A stretch of DNA of 64,000 nucleotides from Rubripirellula reticaptiva (GCF_007860175.1 NZ_SJPX01000005.1:930001-994000), one strand, 5' to 3'. Counted from the first letter of the stretch, positions 1-9,608 are shown. Program-made: numbers and translations. Notes: generated by a model not told the origin, from the sequence alone.

Positions 1-2
1 GC

Positions 3-653
3 GTCGAAAACGTTCACTTCGTTGATCCGGTTAACCGAGTCGGATACCTTCGACTGACTAACTTTCAAAAGACCACCACTCGCGATGTCGAACGTGCTCT
101 GTGGGATCTGCAACGACAAAAGATGCGTTCACTGATCATCGATGTTCGCGGCAACCCGGGCGGATTGCTGTCGGCGGCAGTCGAAGTTGCTGACCGCTTC
201 ATGAGCGATGGTCGTATTCTGACCACTCGCGGTCGAAACGTTCGCGAAAACTTTGACTACGCGGCTCACCGCCCCAACACGTGGAACGTTCCGCTTGCCG
301 TCTTGATCGACGGTGACAGTGCCAGTGCAAGCGAAATCTTCGCCGGTGCGATCGCCGACAGTGGTCGCGGTGTGATTGTCGGCGAAACCAGTTACGGCAA
401 AGGCAGCGTGCAAGGGATTTTCCGGATGCAATCCGCGAAATTTGGCTTGTGCCTGACAACGGCAAAGTTTTACTCGCCAAGCGGCCGGGCGATCAGCCAC
501 AACGGCGTCGTCCCGACCGTGCCAGTTCCAGCGACTCGTATCGCTGCTCGTCCAGACGACGAAGGTCGACTGACACTCGACGCCGAAGACGCAGTTCTGC
601 AGAAAGCGGCCGAGCAACTGAGCGGCCGCAACATGATCAGCCGACTGCCGTAA
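3..653 (+). CDS. S41 (C-terminal processing) peptidase, 3' part
   Basis: The gene enters from outside the window and is open in this phase from base 3, so only the last 216 residues are visible. They are the catalytic half of an S41/CtpA-type serine protease. GYLRLTNF leads into LIIDVRGNPGG, then GDSASASEIFAGA carries the nucleophilic Ser and SYGKGSVQ carries the general-base Lys. The core is intact and nothing looks broken. Such enzymes are normally exported or periplasmic and trim the C-termini of envelope proteins; any N-terminal signal and PDZ domain would lie upstream of the window. The next gene is convergent (minus strand, ending 39 bp away), so this is the last gene of its transcript. 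The family is secure; the exact substrate is unknown. Confidence 0.93.
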   Translation, partial: VENVHFVDPVNRVGYLRLTNFQKTTTRDVERALWDLQRQKMRSLIIDVRGNPGGLLSAAVEVADRFMSDGRILTTRGRNVRENFDYAAHRPNTWNVPLAVLIDGDSASASEIFAGAIADSGRGVIVGETSYGKGSVQGIFRMQSAKFGLCLTTAKFYSPSGRAISHNGVVPTVPVPATRIAARPDDEGRLTLDAEDAVLQKAAEQLSGRNMISRLP

Positions 654-691
654 CTGGCTCACTGATGGGATGGAAATTCAGACAGAACAGC

Positions 692-2047
692 CTATCGGCT
701 CGATTCCAGTTTGGCGATCTTTTGACGTCGGCTAGCAACGGCAAGTGTGCTGGCGACGATTACGATGCCGGGATAAGCCATCCCTGCGACCCGCGATTCA
801 ACGGACTTGGCGACCGATTCAATCTGCGCCGGTTGCTGTGCTGCGATCGCGGCAAGAATCGCATCTCGAACATTGTTGGGTAACAATTCGGGTTCAGCTT
901 TGGCGATCAAACCAACGCTTCGGTGCATACCCAACGTCGCATCGAGAACCACATCAACCATCGACGGCATGCCCGCGTGAGCAATCGAGGGCAAATCACT
1001 TCCAAGTTGAATGTCGTCGATCAAACCCGTGGAATGACCGAACCACTCGGTGATAGCCACGTCGATCGAAATTGGATCTTCCACGATGCGGTTGTTTCGA
1101 CTCGAATCGCGAGCCATCTCACGAAGATCGTTCAGCAATTCCGAGTCAACTTCCCAAGCTTCGTCGGCCGATGCAATTTGGTCCCGATCAAATTCGTGAC
1201 GCAACAGCGGAATCGCAGCGATACTGCCACCGGTTTGATCGCGTCCGGCCGAATCGAGTTCAACCAAGCCGAAGCCAACGGCGTCAAACTCAACTGGGCT
1301 AATGGCATTTGGCCTCGCTTGAACCGAGGACTGATCGGCTGTCGATAAATCAGAAGTCACTTCTGCGACCGCGACTTCAGCCGCAAACGGAGCGATCAAA
1401 ACACCTTGCGAGTTTGAAACTAAACCGGGCGCCGGCGCACCCGGGTTGAGCTTATCTTCTGTCTTCACGGTTTGCGATCCAGTTGCGGCCTTCACGTCGG
1501 AGGGAATCGTTGCCGCCGCAACCGAAGTCATTATATCGCGTGACGCTGCCTTTTGAGCCGAACTCGAAACTGCGGCGCGACCCAAATCTAGGCTTGAAAG
1601 GTTCGCCGTGGATGGCGTCAAAACCACGATTGTGTCAACCGATAGCTTCGCCAAAGAAATTGAGAATGAATTGACGGGCGGCAGTGGTTCATTCTGCAAA
1701 GGATTGAATTGTGGTGAAGCAACTCGCAAACGATTCAGTGGTGCCGGATTGGATTGCAGCCGATTGGGCGCGTCCCCGCGGAACGGTGTAAACTGCGACG
1801 CACTTAGATTTGACCGACCAACATGTTGAAGAGAAGCGTTGTCGTGCCGCGAGTCGCGTCCCCGACTGTCGTGCTCGTCCATTCGGTTGGCAGCGTGAAG
1901 ATCCACCATTGCCGGACGGTCGCGGTCCGCGCCAACCAAATCATTGGCGGTGTTTCCGGTCGAAAACGAAATCAGACCCGCAGCGAGCATGCACCGAGAC
2001 TCGAGTTGTTCTAACAAAAGTGCTCGGGATTCGTTACGTTCATTCAT
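692..2047 (-). CDS. LEPR-XLL motif surface protein, family unknown
   Basis: A 451-residue protein whose N-terminus carries the planctomycete LEPR-XLL-type motif (LLLEQLESRCMLAAG, residues 10-24), found on exported planctomycete proteins. The middle is low-complexity, rich in Ser, Ala, Val and Asp, without a recognisable domain. The C-terminus has one hydrophobic stretch (GMAYPGIVIVASTLAVASR) followed by basic residues, which looks like a membrane anchor. The ATG overlaps the stop of the upstream kinase (ATGA) and has GGGGAGA about 10 nt before it, so the two are translationally coupled. It is the last gene of the sigma factor-kinase-LEPR unit. I infer an envelope protein controlled by, or a target of, that signalling pair. 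The biochemical function cannot be read from the sequence. Confidence 0.8.
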   Translation of the reverse strand: MNERNESRALLLEQLESRCMLAAGLISFSTGNTANDLVGADRDRPAMVDLHAANRMDEHDSRGRDSRHDNASLQHVGRSNLSASQFTPFRGDAPNRLQSNPAPLNRLRVASPQFNPLQNEPLPPVNSFSISLAKLSVDTIVVLTPSTANLSSLDLGRAAVSSSAQKAASRDIMTSVAAATIPSDVKAATGSQTVKTEDKLNPGAPAPGLVSNSQGVLIAPFAAEVAVAEVTSDLSTADQSSVQARPNAISPVEFDAVGFGLVELDSAGRDQTGGSIAAIPLLRHEFDRDQIASADEAWEVDSELLNDLREMARDSSRNNRIVEDPISIDVAITEWFGHSTGLIDDIQLGSDLPSIAHAGMPSMVDVVLDATLGMHRSVGLIAKAEPELLPNNVRDAILAAIAAQQPAQIESVAKSVESRVAGMAYPGIVIVASTLAVASRRQKIAKLESSR

Positions 2048-4650
2048 GATGATGTCTCCCCGAGAAGCCGTGCGCTGATCGAATCTCGCTTTTCCTGTAC
2101 ATCAGAAACGTCATCGACACCATCGAGCGAACTGAGATTTGCACGATGTTTGCGAAGAAATTCTGAATACTGCTGAACCTCGGGGGCCAACCGAACGGCG
2201 GCCGACTGATGCTCAATAGCTTCAGCATAGGCACTGGCGGCGGATTCCTGATCACCTAACTGCTGATTCAGAAACCCAAAATTGTTCAAAACTCGGCCAA
2301 CCATGCTCTGTATTTCCGCATCGTTTGCGAAAGTTTGGGCAAGCGGACGGCCGAGCGAGATCGCTTCATCGAGTGCGACTTGCGCCTTGGCGACTTGAGC
2401 GTTTTTTGATAGCGCCAGCCCAAGATGGTTGTAGCTAAGCACAAGATCGCGACGGTAGGTGGGTTGATTCGGCCAGCGAGCGAGCATTTGCTTGCCAATT
2501 TCGACCGCTCGGTTGAACGTGTCGATCGCACCTTCGCTGTCATTCCCTGCAAACTGAGCCGCACCAAGCGTGTTCAGCATGACTACCGTTTGGGTCGCAA
2601 GCTTGGCATTCCCTCGATCGGCTTGCAACGCATCGAGCTGGCCAGCGAGCGCCTCACGCGCGTACTCAACCGCTCGCTCAGGCGACTGTTCGGTTAGCAA
2701 TCCACTTAGGTTGGCCTGGACGTTCGCCAGGATCGCTGCGGGACGTTCGGACGCTGCCGCGTCTGGTACCGGCGGCAAACCACGAAGCAAATCGATCGCC
2801 TCAAGGTACGTCTGTTCCGCTTGCTCAGTGGCCCCGGTTTGCGACAGCAGTAAACCAAGATTGTTCAGCGTCGTCGCCATCACCATGCCAGTGCTTGACC
2901 CACGAACCGAAGATCGCCCGGCCACACTCTTTTGCGTCACGATCGCGCGAGCAAAGTACTTAGCCGCGTCTTCAAACCGGCCACTTCGAACTAAGGTCTG
3001 GGCAAGGTTGTTCTGGCTCTTGGACCAATCCAGCAGTATCGAATCGCTAGCGGTCGGTTGCCTGGCAAGTTCAGCGTAGATTGCTTCACTACGGCCAAGC
3101 GTTGCGATCGCACTTTCATGATCACCAAGTTCGGATTGCAGTGCCCCAGTTTTGCCCAACGTAATTGCCAAGTCTTCACGCAGTGCCGGATCGCTCTTCA
3201 CCTCGGCGGCAAATCGTTCGTAGTAGTCCAGAGTTTCAATCAGCAATTGACGGCGTACCGAATCGGCCGCGGGAATGTCCGACAACAGTTCGGCCATTTG
3301 CGAACCAAGCCGATCCACTGCGTCGCGTGCTAACTTCTCGCCGCGCAGAGCCCGTGCACCACTGGCATCCGAAACTTGTTTTGCGGCGGCTAGCTTCGCG
3401 GTTGCGATGGCCGATCCGACAAAACCGAGCGCCACGATCGCGGCGCCCGTCAGAACGACGCTGCGATGTTTCGACGCCATCCGGCCGATGCGATCGGCGA
3501 TCGTCGCGGGACGAGCCAGGGTTGGTTCATCCGCAAGCACACGCTGCAGATCAGCCGAAAACTGCTCGGCCGTTTCGTACCGTGCCTCACGGCTTTTGGA
3601 CATTGCTTTGGCGATCACGGTTTCCAAATCGCGTGGCAGATCCGGGCGCAAAACCCGCAGCGGCGTCACCTCGTGCGTGTCAATCATCTTTAAGATTGTC
3701 GGCGCGTCGTCGCCCGGCGTCGCAGGCTGCAGCGTCAACATCTCGTACAACGTCGCGGCAAGCGAATAAACGTCCGCTCGGCCGTCAATCAACGCCGATT
3801 GACCTCGCGCTTGCTCGGGACTCATGTACCGCATCGTGCCAATCACGTCCCCGGATCGCGTCAGCGAAACATCCGTCTGGCAGCGCGCAAGTCCAAAATC
3901 AGTGATCCAGATTTTTCCCGCAGTGTCTAGCATCAAGTTCGACGGTTTAACGTCGCGATGCACCACACCGTTTTCGTGCGCAACTTGAAGAGCACCGGCA
4001 ATGTCGATCGACCAACCAATCACATCCTCCCAGGATTGAGCACGACCGTTTTGCAATCCATTTGCTTCCCTGCGCTGGCCAGCGCACCAAGCGTCCATCG
4101 AAATTCCTTCGATGAACTGCATCGCGTAGTAGTGGACGCCTCGCTCACTACCGACGCTGTGAATGGGCACAATGTTAGGATGCTGTAACAGGCCAGCCGC
4201 ATGAGCTTCATTCTTGAAGCGAGCGATTTGGCGAGAATCCAGCAGTGACGCCAGCGGCAGCAACTTAATGGCGACGCGGCGGTCAAGCGACTTTTGGCTC
4301 GCTTCATAAACGACACCCATTCCTCCGCGACCGATCTCGCGATGAATCGTAAACTCGCCTAGCGTCATGCTGCCGCTTAAAACCGACGCCTCGGTCTGGG
4401 CCGGACCCTGGAAGCCAACCGCGACGCCGTACAACGCATCGAGCTTTTCCAAGTAAGCATTGAACACGTCGGCCAGATCCGGGTTCGCCTGAGTCAGTTG
4501 CTCGGCGTCCAATCGCTGGCCATCTTCGAGACTCCGCAGATACAGATCAAGCAAATCGGTCAATCGCGTTTGCTGATCCTTCGTTAAGCCATGCAGCAAC
4601 GAAGGTTCAGAATTGCTGATATCGATTACTGATTGATTCAACGCGACCAT
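2044..4650 (-). CDS. Ser/Thr protein kinase with membrane anchor and TPR tail
   Basis: About 868 residues. A helical N-terminal region of 95 residues precedes a complete Hanks-type kinase domain (about 100-375): glycine loop IGRGGMGVV, VAIK with the ATP-anchoring Lys, catalytic HRDVKPSN, DFG, and GTMRYMSPEQARG in the activation segment. A single transmembrane helix (about 398-420) follows. The C-terminal 430 residues are tetratricopeptide-like repeats, so the kinase faces the cytoplasm and the repeats the other side. I chose the ATG at 4650, which overlaps the sigma factor stop (TGATG) and has GAGG 7 nt upstream; a GTG one codon earlier is the alternative. The coupling to an ECF sigma factor suggests that the kinase acts on, or is expressed with, that factor. 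Confidence 0.95.
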   Translation of the reverse strand: MVALNQSVIDISNSEPSLLHGLTKDQQTRLTDLLDLYLRSLEDGQRLDAEQLTQANPDLADVFNAYLEKLDALYGVAVGFQGPAQTEASVLSGSMTLGEFTIHREIGRGGMGVVYEASQKSLDRRVAIKLLPLASLLDSRQIARFKNEAHAAGLLQHPNIVPIHSVGSERGVHYYAMQFIEGISMDAWCAGQRREANGLQNGRAQSWEDVIGWSIDIAGALQVAHENGVVHRDVKPSNLMLDTAGKIWITDFGLARCQTDVSLTRSGDVIGTMRYMSPEQARGQSALIDGRADVYSLAATLYEMLTLQPATPGDDAPTILKMIDTHEVTPLRVLRPDLPRDLETVIAKAMSKSREARYETAEQFSADLQRVLADEPTLARPATIADRIGRMASKHRSVVLTGAAIVALGFVGSAIATAKLAAAKQVSDASGARALRGEKLARDAVDRLGSQMAELLSDIPAADSVRRQLLIETLDYYERFAAEVKSDPALREDLAITLGKTGALQSELGDHESAIATLGRSEAIYAELARQPTASDSILLDWSKSQNNLAQTLVRSGRFEDAAKYFARAIVTQKSVAGRSSVRGSSTGMVMATTLNNLGLLLSQTGATEQAEQTYLEAIDLLRGLPPVPDAAASERPAAILANVQANLSGLLTEQSPERAVEYAREALAGQLDALQADRGNAKLATQTVVMLNTLGAAQFAGNDSEGAIDTFNRAVEIGKQMLARWPNQPTYRRDLVLSYNHLGLALSKNAQVAKAQVALDEAISLGRPLAQTFANDAEIQSMVGRVLNNFGFLNQQLGDQESAASAYAEAIEHQSAAVRLAPEVQQYSEFLRKHRANLSSLDGVDDVSDVQEKRDSISARLLGETSS

Positions 4651-5312
4651 CACATCGCCTCGTTGGTCGTCTTGAAACTTTCAAGCGCTCGCAACCACAG
4701 CATTCGGACCGCACCACTTTTGCGATCCATTCGTTCCGCGATTTCATCAAACGACAAACCCTGCAGCACCCGAAATACGATCACTTCGCGGTACGACGGT
4801 TTCAGTTTGCTAAGTTGGTCCGCCAAAAACACCGCGCGCTCACGTGCTTGCATCGGCGCACTCGGCGACGGGCCGCCGCCCGGCAACAAGGCCGCCAAAT
4901 TGCACGCTGACTGTTCCAGCCGGTTGCTGACCGATTCAAGAGACACCTCGCGGCGAATGTCTCGCTTTTCAACTCTCAGGTGCGTCTTGAAACTGCGATG
5001 CAAGGTATGAATTAGAATCGTTCGCAGCCAACACAGCAGTTCGCCTTGGCTGTTGCCGCGAAAGTCTTCGAAATCTTTGTGAGCCGCCAACATCGCTTCT
5101 TGAACAATGTCTGACGGATTCAGCCGCCGACGCAATCGACGATCGAGCTGGGTGGTTGCTAGAATCGTCAAATAGTTACCGTACCACTGCAACAACTGCC
5201 CCAACGCTTCGCGATTCCCTGCTCGTGCCTGTTTCAACAGTGGCAAAAATTCGACATCGTCGCTCGAGACGTCGGACGCCGACGAGCCAGCGGGTTGAGT
5301 CACTTGCATCAT
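4650..5312 (-). CDS. ECF-family RNA polymerase sigma factor (planctomycete kinase-linked type)
   Basis: A 220-residue sigma-70 family protein with regions 2 and 4. Region 2 includes RRRLNPSDIVQEAMLAAHKDFEDF and the segment GELLCWLRTILIHTLHR. Region 4 is a helix-turn-helix (LKPSYREVIVFRVLQGLSFDEIAERM) used for -35 recognition. An in-frame start exists 72 bp upstream, but the ATG at 5312 has a clear GAGG ribosome site 7 nt away (5320-5323), so I use that. The inter-domain stretch is long, as in the planctomycete/verrucomicrobial ECF groups found beside Hanks kinases. It is the first gene of a tightly coupled three-gene unit and may be activated by the adjacent kinase rather than by an anti-sigma factor, since none is encoded here. 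Confidence 0.93.
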   Translation of the reverse strand: MMQVTQPAGSSASDVSSDDVEFLPLLKQARAGNREALGQLLQWYGNYLTILATTQLDRRLRRRLNPSDIVQEAMLAAHKDFEDFRGNSQGELLCWLRTILIHTLHRSFKTHLRVEKRDIRREVSLESVSNRLEQSACNLAALLPGGGPSPSAPMQARERAVFLADQLSKLKPSYREVIVFRVLQGLSFDEIAERMDRKSGAVRMLWLRALESFKTTNEAM

Positions 5313-5468
5313 AAAGTTTCCTCGGGGGGGTGGCTGAACGACCCAAGACCGATTCCGTTGCCGGACGATCAGATCAAAGACCACTCGATCATCCTAGGTT
5401 AGTTGCCGGCGAATCCCAAATCCGCCGGCATTTATTGAAACTCTTCCCAAACCCCGCGTTTCAGGAGG

Positions 5469-7238
5469 TTACCGGCGTCCGCGTCGACCGATCGATGCGA
5501 ACACACTTTCGCGTGGAGACAAATCATGGTGCGACGGATGACGACCATGCGACCGACCAGAAGCACCAACTTCGGTCGATTGATTTTCCGTAAGAAAGGT
5601 GTCCAGTTCTTCGAACGAAACGCCTCCATCAGCATCCACATCCGCCGCAGAGACCTTAGACCAGAACCGATCACTGACTTCTGATTCAGTCAGCAATCCA
5701 TCGGCGTCGGCATCCTGTGCAGTAAACGCTTCCAGTTTCGCCGCAGCAACCGCCGCATCAAGCTCGGCAACCGTGACCAACCCGTCCGCGTCGGCGTCAA
5801 CATTCAATTCGGTTAGCTTGGCCCATAGCCGACGGGAAACTTCGTCTTCCGACAGCGATGCATCGTCGTTGGTGTCCAAGCGTGTCACCAAAGCTTCGGC
5901 GTCGCCGCCAAAACGACCGAGGTTAAACGCCATGCCAACGAAGTGACTGGATCGTTCGTCGCCACAGTGGCTGTCGTCGGTGCCTTCGGCGTCGGTGTCA
6001 GTATCGTCTGATTCTTCCAGCACTCCGCCGTCATCAATAGGATCAACCGTTTCGTCCGTCGTATCGTCATCGGTTTCGCCAGTTGTCTCGTCAGTCGTGT
6101 CAACGACTTCGTCGACGGTGCCAGTGTCTTCAGTAACCGTATCATCGATTTCATCAACCGTTTCATCGGTGGTGTCGTCCACAACGTCTGTCGTATCAGT
6201 TTCGTCAACTGTATCGGTGTCCGCTTCAGTATCAGTGTCGACCGTGATCGTCGTCAGCGACGCGTTGCCGCTCATTGCATTGATAACGGTCAACGCGTCC
6301 AGCGCAGTCACCGAACCATCACCGTTCACGTCACCAAGACCTGGCGTTTCAATCTCGGTCAAATCAATCGTCGACGAGCGACTGAGTTGATTGATGATCA
6401 TCAAAGCATCGAGTGCCGAAGTGTTGCTGTCGCCGTTGACATCGGTCGGATTGATGTAGTTAAAGTCGACCAGTTCGGCGTCCAAGCGACCGCCGAACCG
6501 ATGCCAGTTCCCACCGCGTCGCCATCGATTGCGTGGGAACGGAACGTCGTCCGAATCGCCTGGATCCGTATTCGTGTTCGTGTTGTCGGTATTGTCCGTC
6601 GTCGTATCCTGATCGACGGTATCATCAACCGCCGTGATATCGTCATCTGATGTCGTTTCCGTTCCATCGGACACCGCATACAACGAAGCGATCGCTGCCG
6701 CATCGACGTTGCTTAGCGAGGTAAAGAATTGATTGGGCGTGACGTACGGTGTCAGCACACTAGCGGCCGTCATGGCGTGATCGAGCCCCAAGGAGTGACC
6801 CAGTTCGTGAACTGCGACATAGACAAGGTCAAACGCGCTGCTGCCAAGCGAGTTGCCAACTTCCCATGCTTCCGAAATGTCAAACTGGATGTCGCCAGCA
6901 ATCCGAGCGGGATTCACGTCATCGGGAAAATAGGCCTGGGCAAGCGTTCCCGCCACACCGTCGATGTTGACGAACGATATATCGATCGAATCCCGCAGTC
7001 CCGATTGGCTGGTTGGCGTGAATGTGATGTCCGCGGCACTGGACCAAGCTGCCAGCGCCGTTTCAATCGCAGCGTTGGTTTCCGCCTGCGTCAGCGAATC
7101 CGGCGAATTGGCAATGTGATACGTCAGTTCCGCGCCCCCTAAACCGGGGCCATCCCAACCCATGCTGGCCGCCAACACGCGGCGGGTTTCGAGTAGCTGC
7201 AACGTTAGGCGGCGTTTTTTTGTTGAACGACGTACCAT
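5469..7238 (-). CDS. Matrixin-like zinc metalloprotease with dockerin and EF-hand repeats
   Basis: 589 residues starting at the ATG at 7238, with AAGGA upstream; a TTG one codon earlier is possible. Order of parts: LEPR-XLL-like leader (LQLLETRRVLAAS), a matrixin-type catalytic domain with the zinc motif HELGHSLGLDH (about 144-154), two dockerin-type calcium repeats (TDVNGDSNTSALDAL and GDVNGDGSVTALDAL, about 267-325), an Asp/Thr-rich linker of about 110 residues, and three to four EF-hand loops (LDTNDDASLSEDE, VDADADGLVTVAEL, QDADADGLLTESE, VDADGGVSFEEL). It is presumably secreted and calcium-stabilised. Unusually, the Met-turn normally following the zinc site (SVMxP) reads SVLTP, so Met is replaced by Leu. 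A single-gene unit by spacing. The substrate is unknown. Confidence 0.88.
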   Translation of the reverse strand: MVRRSTKKRRLTLQLLETRRVLAASMGWDGPGLGGAELTYHIANSPDSLTQAETNAAIETALAAWSSAADITFTPTSQSGLRDSIDISFVNIDGVAGTLAQAYFPDDVNPARIAGDIQFDISEAWEVGNSLGSSAFDLVYVAVHELGHSLGLDHAMTAASVLTPYVTPNQFFTSLSNVDAAAIASLYAVSDGTETTSDDDITAVDDTVDQDTTTDNTDNTNTNTDPGDSDDVPFPRNRWRRGGNWHRFGGRLDAELVDFNYINPTDVNGDSNTSALDALMIINQLSRSSTIDLTEIETPGLGDVNGDGSVTALDALTVINAMSGNASLTTITVDTDTEADTDTVDETDTTDVVDDTTDETVDEIDDTVTEDTGTVDEVVDTTDETTGETDDDTTDETVDPIDDGGVLEESDDTDTDAEGTDDSHCGDERSSHFVGMAFNLGRFGGDAEALVTRLDTNDDASLSEDEVSRRLWAKLTELNVDADADGLVTVAELDAAVAAAKLEAFTAQDADADGLLTESEVSDRFWSKVSAADVDADGGVSFEELDTFLTENQSTEVGASGRSHGRHPSHHDLSPRESVFASIGRRGRR

Positions 7239-7380
7239 CAAAAAATCCTTGTTTGAAGCAGAAAAGAGCCGCTTTTGGCGAGTTATCGGAGCCTTGATCG
7301 GATCCCCAGTGCATTAGGGACCATCTCATTAACGTTTGTCACTCGATTTCCCTAAAAAAGCTAAAACGATCGCGACCGGG

Positions 7381-8979
7381 CTACGGACTGACCACCACAG
7401 AGCTTTTGATATCATTCGCGCGTGCATGTTCGTTTTCATACAGCGGCATGTGCCGGTAGTAGACTTCCAAGCAATACAGCGAAAAGCAGGTCGTATACAG
7501 ACGGCCAGCGCGGCGACCCCAAGCATCGTTTTGGGGCGACCAGCTTCCAATTTCTCGCCCTTGTCGTTCCTGATGCGCGGGCACTTCAACCTTCAACTTG
7601 TCGTTCCACTGCCTCCACATCGCCCCACCGTAGTGATGCAACGTCTGCGTCGCGTAATACCAGTAGTAGACATCCGGTTCATTGAAATCGATCGGATGGT
7701 TCGCTACCAATGCTCCGCAACCCTGGGTCATGCCGGGCATGTTCCGGTGCCAGCCCATGTATTGGCGGCACAACAAACCTTCGGCAGTCATCGAGGGCGA
7801 TGCGACGCCACCGGTCTGATACGAGTAGCCTCCGGTGTAACCGCTTGTCACCGAGTCAAGGTACGTCTCGACTCGCGGCCAGACCTGAGGTTGAATTTCC
7901 AGCCCTCCCGCGTCACCGCTCTTTAGCGCCATCACGAACCAACCTGTCACTGACGTATCGCTTTCGAACCTTGGTCGGTAGCGCCAGCCACCTTCGTACG
8001 ACTGAGAATTACACGCAAAATCACAGGCTGCTTGAGCGTAGGGACGAATCCATGAATCGCCTGTCATCGCGTACAGTTCGCACAACACAATTGTCGCCTG
8101 CGCTTGCGAGTACATCTTTTCGTGTTCGGGAGACCGATTGGCCATAAAACCCTGTCGGTCCTGTTGTTTGACGAGCCAATGAACCGCTCGTAAGAGTTCT
8201 TTCTTGTACTCGCCACCACGATGCGTGCTGCCGGCTCCCATCATCGCCAGCATCGCCATCGAAGTCGCGCTGATGTCATTCTCGGTTCTTGCACCGTTTT
8301 CGTAGGGACCGACCAGGCTCCAATTACCTCTTTTTTGCTGTTGTCGTTTCAACCATTTCAAACCCAGCGAGACGGCATCCTCGGTGGCTTTGGTTCCGCC
8401 TGACTCGCGAAGCAACTTTTGCTTCATCGCTCCGGTGCGACCGCTGAACATTCGCACGGATAGCGGACCACCGAGACTCGCCTGCCAGACAGCGATATCA
8501 GATGGCTGAATCATCGAGGGGATCGATGCCAAGACATCTTGCGTTTCAAAGTTCACTAGCTCGACATCCAGAGTTTCCTGATCCAAAACCTCGTCGATCT
8601 CAATCGACTCGATCACAAACTCGGCAAGTTCCGGCCTAGCGTCACCACTGCCTTGAGTGATGGTCAATACCAAGCGACCGATCCCACCGGCAGGCGTTGT
8701 GATCAAGGCGAGCACCAACAGAAAGACCAAGTGCACCACCAAACTGATCAACCATGGTGGCACCGATTTGCGTTCGGCAATTTCAAGATCAACGGTACAA
8801 GGAACCGACGGTTTTGACGCCGCTGACGACGACCGAACCCTCGGCGCGGGACGGGCTTGCGTGAGAGGCGTTGCGGCGCCACTCGGCAAGGCCGGGCCGC
8901 TCCATCGCGGACTAGCCGACACCGGTGGCGGAACGACCGCCACTGGCATCAAGACGGCAGATTGCGAGGAAGCGTGCAT
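7381..8979 (-). CDS. Membrane-anchored prenyltransferase/squalene-cyclase-repeat protein
   Basis: 532 residues. The N-terminal 75 residues are Pro/Ala/Ser-rich and cytoplasmic, then one transmembrane helix (about 77-97, WLISLVVHLVFLLVLALI) carries the rest outside. From about residue 205 it has alpha/alpha-toroid repeats of the prenyltransferase/squalene-oxidase fold (SLGLKWLKRQQQKRGNWSL, AVHWLVKQQDRQGF, CNSQSYEGGWRYRP and SGYTGGYSYQ). Planctomycetes carry many such proteins; most lack the DXDD catalytic motif of true squalene-hopene cyclases, and I see none here, so a structural or carbohydrate/peptide-related role is as likely as terpene chemistry. ATG at 8979 with AAGG 7 nt upstream. Fold fairly sure, function not. 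Confidence 0.82.
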   Translation of the reverse strand: MHASSQSAVLMPVAVVPPPVSASPRWSGPALPSGAATPLTQARPAPRVRSSSAASKPSVPCTVDLEIAERKSVPPWLISLVVHLVFLLVLALITTPAGGIGRLVLTITQGSGDARPELAEFVIESIEIDEVLDQETLDVELVNFETQDVLASIPSMIQPSDIAVWQASLGGPLSVRMFSGRTGAMKQKLLRESGGTKATEDAVSLGLKWLKRQQQKRGNWSLVGPYENGARTENDISATSMAMLAMMGAGSTHRGGEYKKELLRAVHWLVKQQDRQGFMANRSPEHEKMYSQAQATIVLCELYAMTGDSWIRPYAQAACDFACNSQSYEGGWRYRPRFESDTSVTGWFVMALKSGDAGGLEIQPQVWPRVETYLDSVTSGYTGGYSYQTGGVASPSMTAEGLLCRQYMGWHRNMPGMTQGCGALVANHPIDFNEPDVYYWYYATQTLHHYGGAMWRQWNDKLKVEVPAHQERQGREIGSWSPQNDAWGRRAGRLYTTCFSLYCLEVYYRHMPLYENEHARANDIKSSVVVSP

Positions 8980-9070
8980 CGACGTGCCTTTACAGAAACC
9001 GGTACAGGAAACGAGTTGCGTCAGAGCAACATCCCAGCGCGCCGCCCTACCCCATGGCCAGAATCTGTCG

Positions 9071-9508
9071 CTACAGATCCACTCGCGCCGAGGTCAACTC
9101 GTAGCGATTTCCCGAACTTGATCCATCACGCTCTGCGAGCCGTGCGGCAATCCGTTCTGCGCGTTCCGCACGTTTCGCTTCCGCCCGTGCCAATCGGTAC
9201 GGCCGCGCTTGTTCGTCGCGGGCCAGCGTCGACAGTCGCTGTTGCTGACTGTTCTGGTAGCCGATCGACTGAGCTTGCTGTTGATATTGCTGGCCGATCA
9301 ACGCAACCGACGATGGATAAGCCGATGGAGAGTTCGAAACCAACGAACTGGACGAATACGGGAGTGCCGGATTGAAGGTACTGTTGCTGCCCGTTGGCGT
9401 GCTTCCACGACCCCCGCGGCTACACTGCGCCATCGCTTCGCCAGTCGAACACATCAACAGGGCTGCCAAGCTAGCGGCCCCTAATAAGTAGTGTCGTTTA
9501 CAACGCAC
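9071..9508 (-). CDS. Small exported protein, unknown
   Basis: 145 residues starting at a GTG with AGAGG 6 nt upstream. The first 27 residues form a good Sec signal peptide (basic MRCKRHY, hydrophobic LLGAASLAALLMC, cleavage after EAMAQ). The mature part is Ser/Gln/Asn-rich, then turns into a charged Arg/Glu/Ala helix (ARPYRLARAEAKRAERAERIAARLAERDG). No domain is recognised. It lies 91 bp upstream of the prenyltransferase-repeat gene on the same strand and could be co-transcribed. The codon use and signal peptide make it a believable gene, but function is unknown. Confidence 0.68.
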   Translation of the reverse strand: MRCKRHYLLGAASLAALLMCSTGEAMAQCSRGGRGSTPTGSNSTFNPALPYSSSSLVSNSPSAYPSSVALIGQQYQQQAQSIGYQNSQQQRLSTLARDEQARPYRLARAEAKRAERAERIAARLAERDGSSSGNRYELTSARVDL

Positions 9509-9608
9509 GATACACCTCTGCGGGTTTTGAAGAGAGAAAAGACTGTCCTGCTTTAGTAGGGACCATCACCCGGAAGATGTCACAAACAATCGACGCAATA
9601 CAAACGAA

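Noticed and set aside
5980-6390. 136-residue Ser/Val-rich plus-strand ORF
   Set aside because: Exactly antisense to the Asp/Thr-rich linker of the matrixin gene, which produces such composition mechanically.
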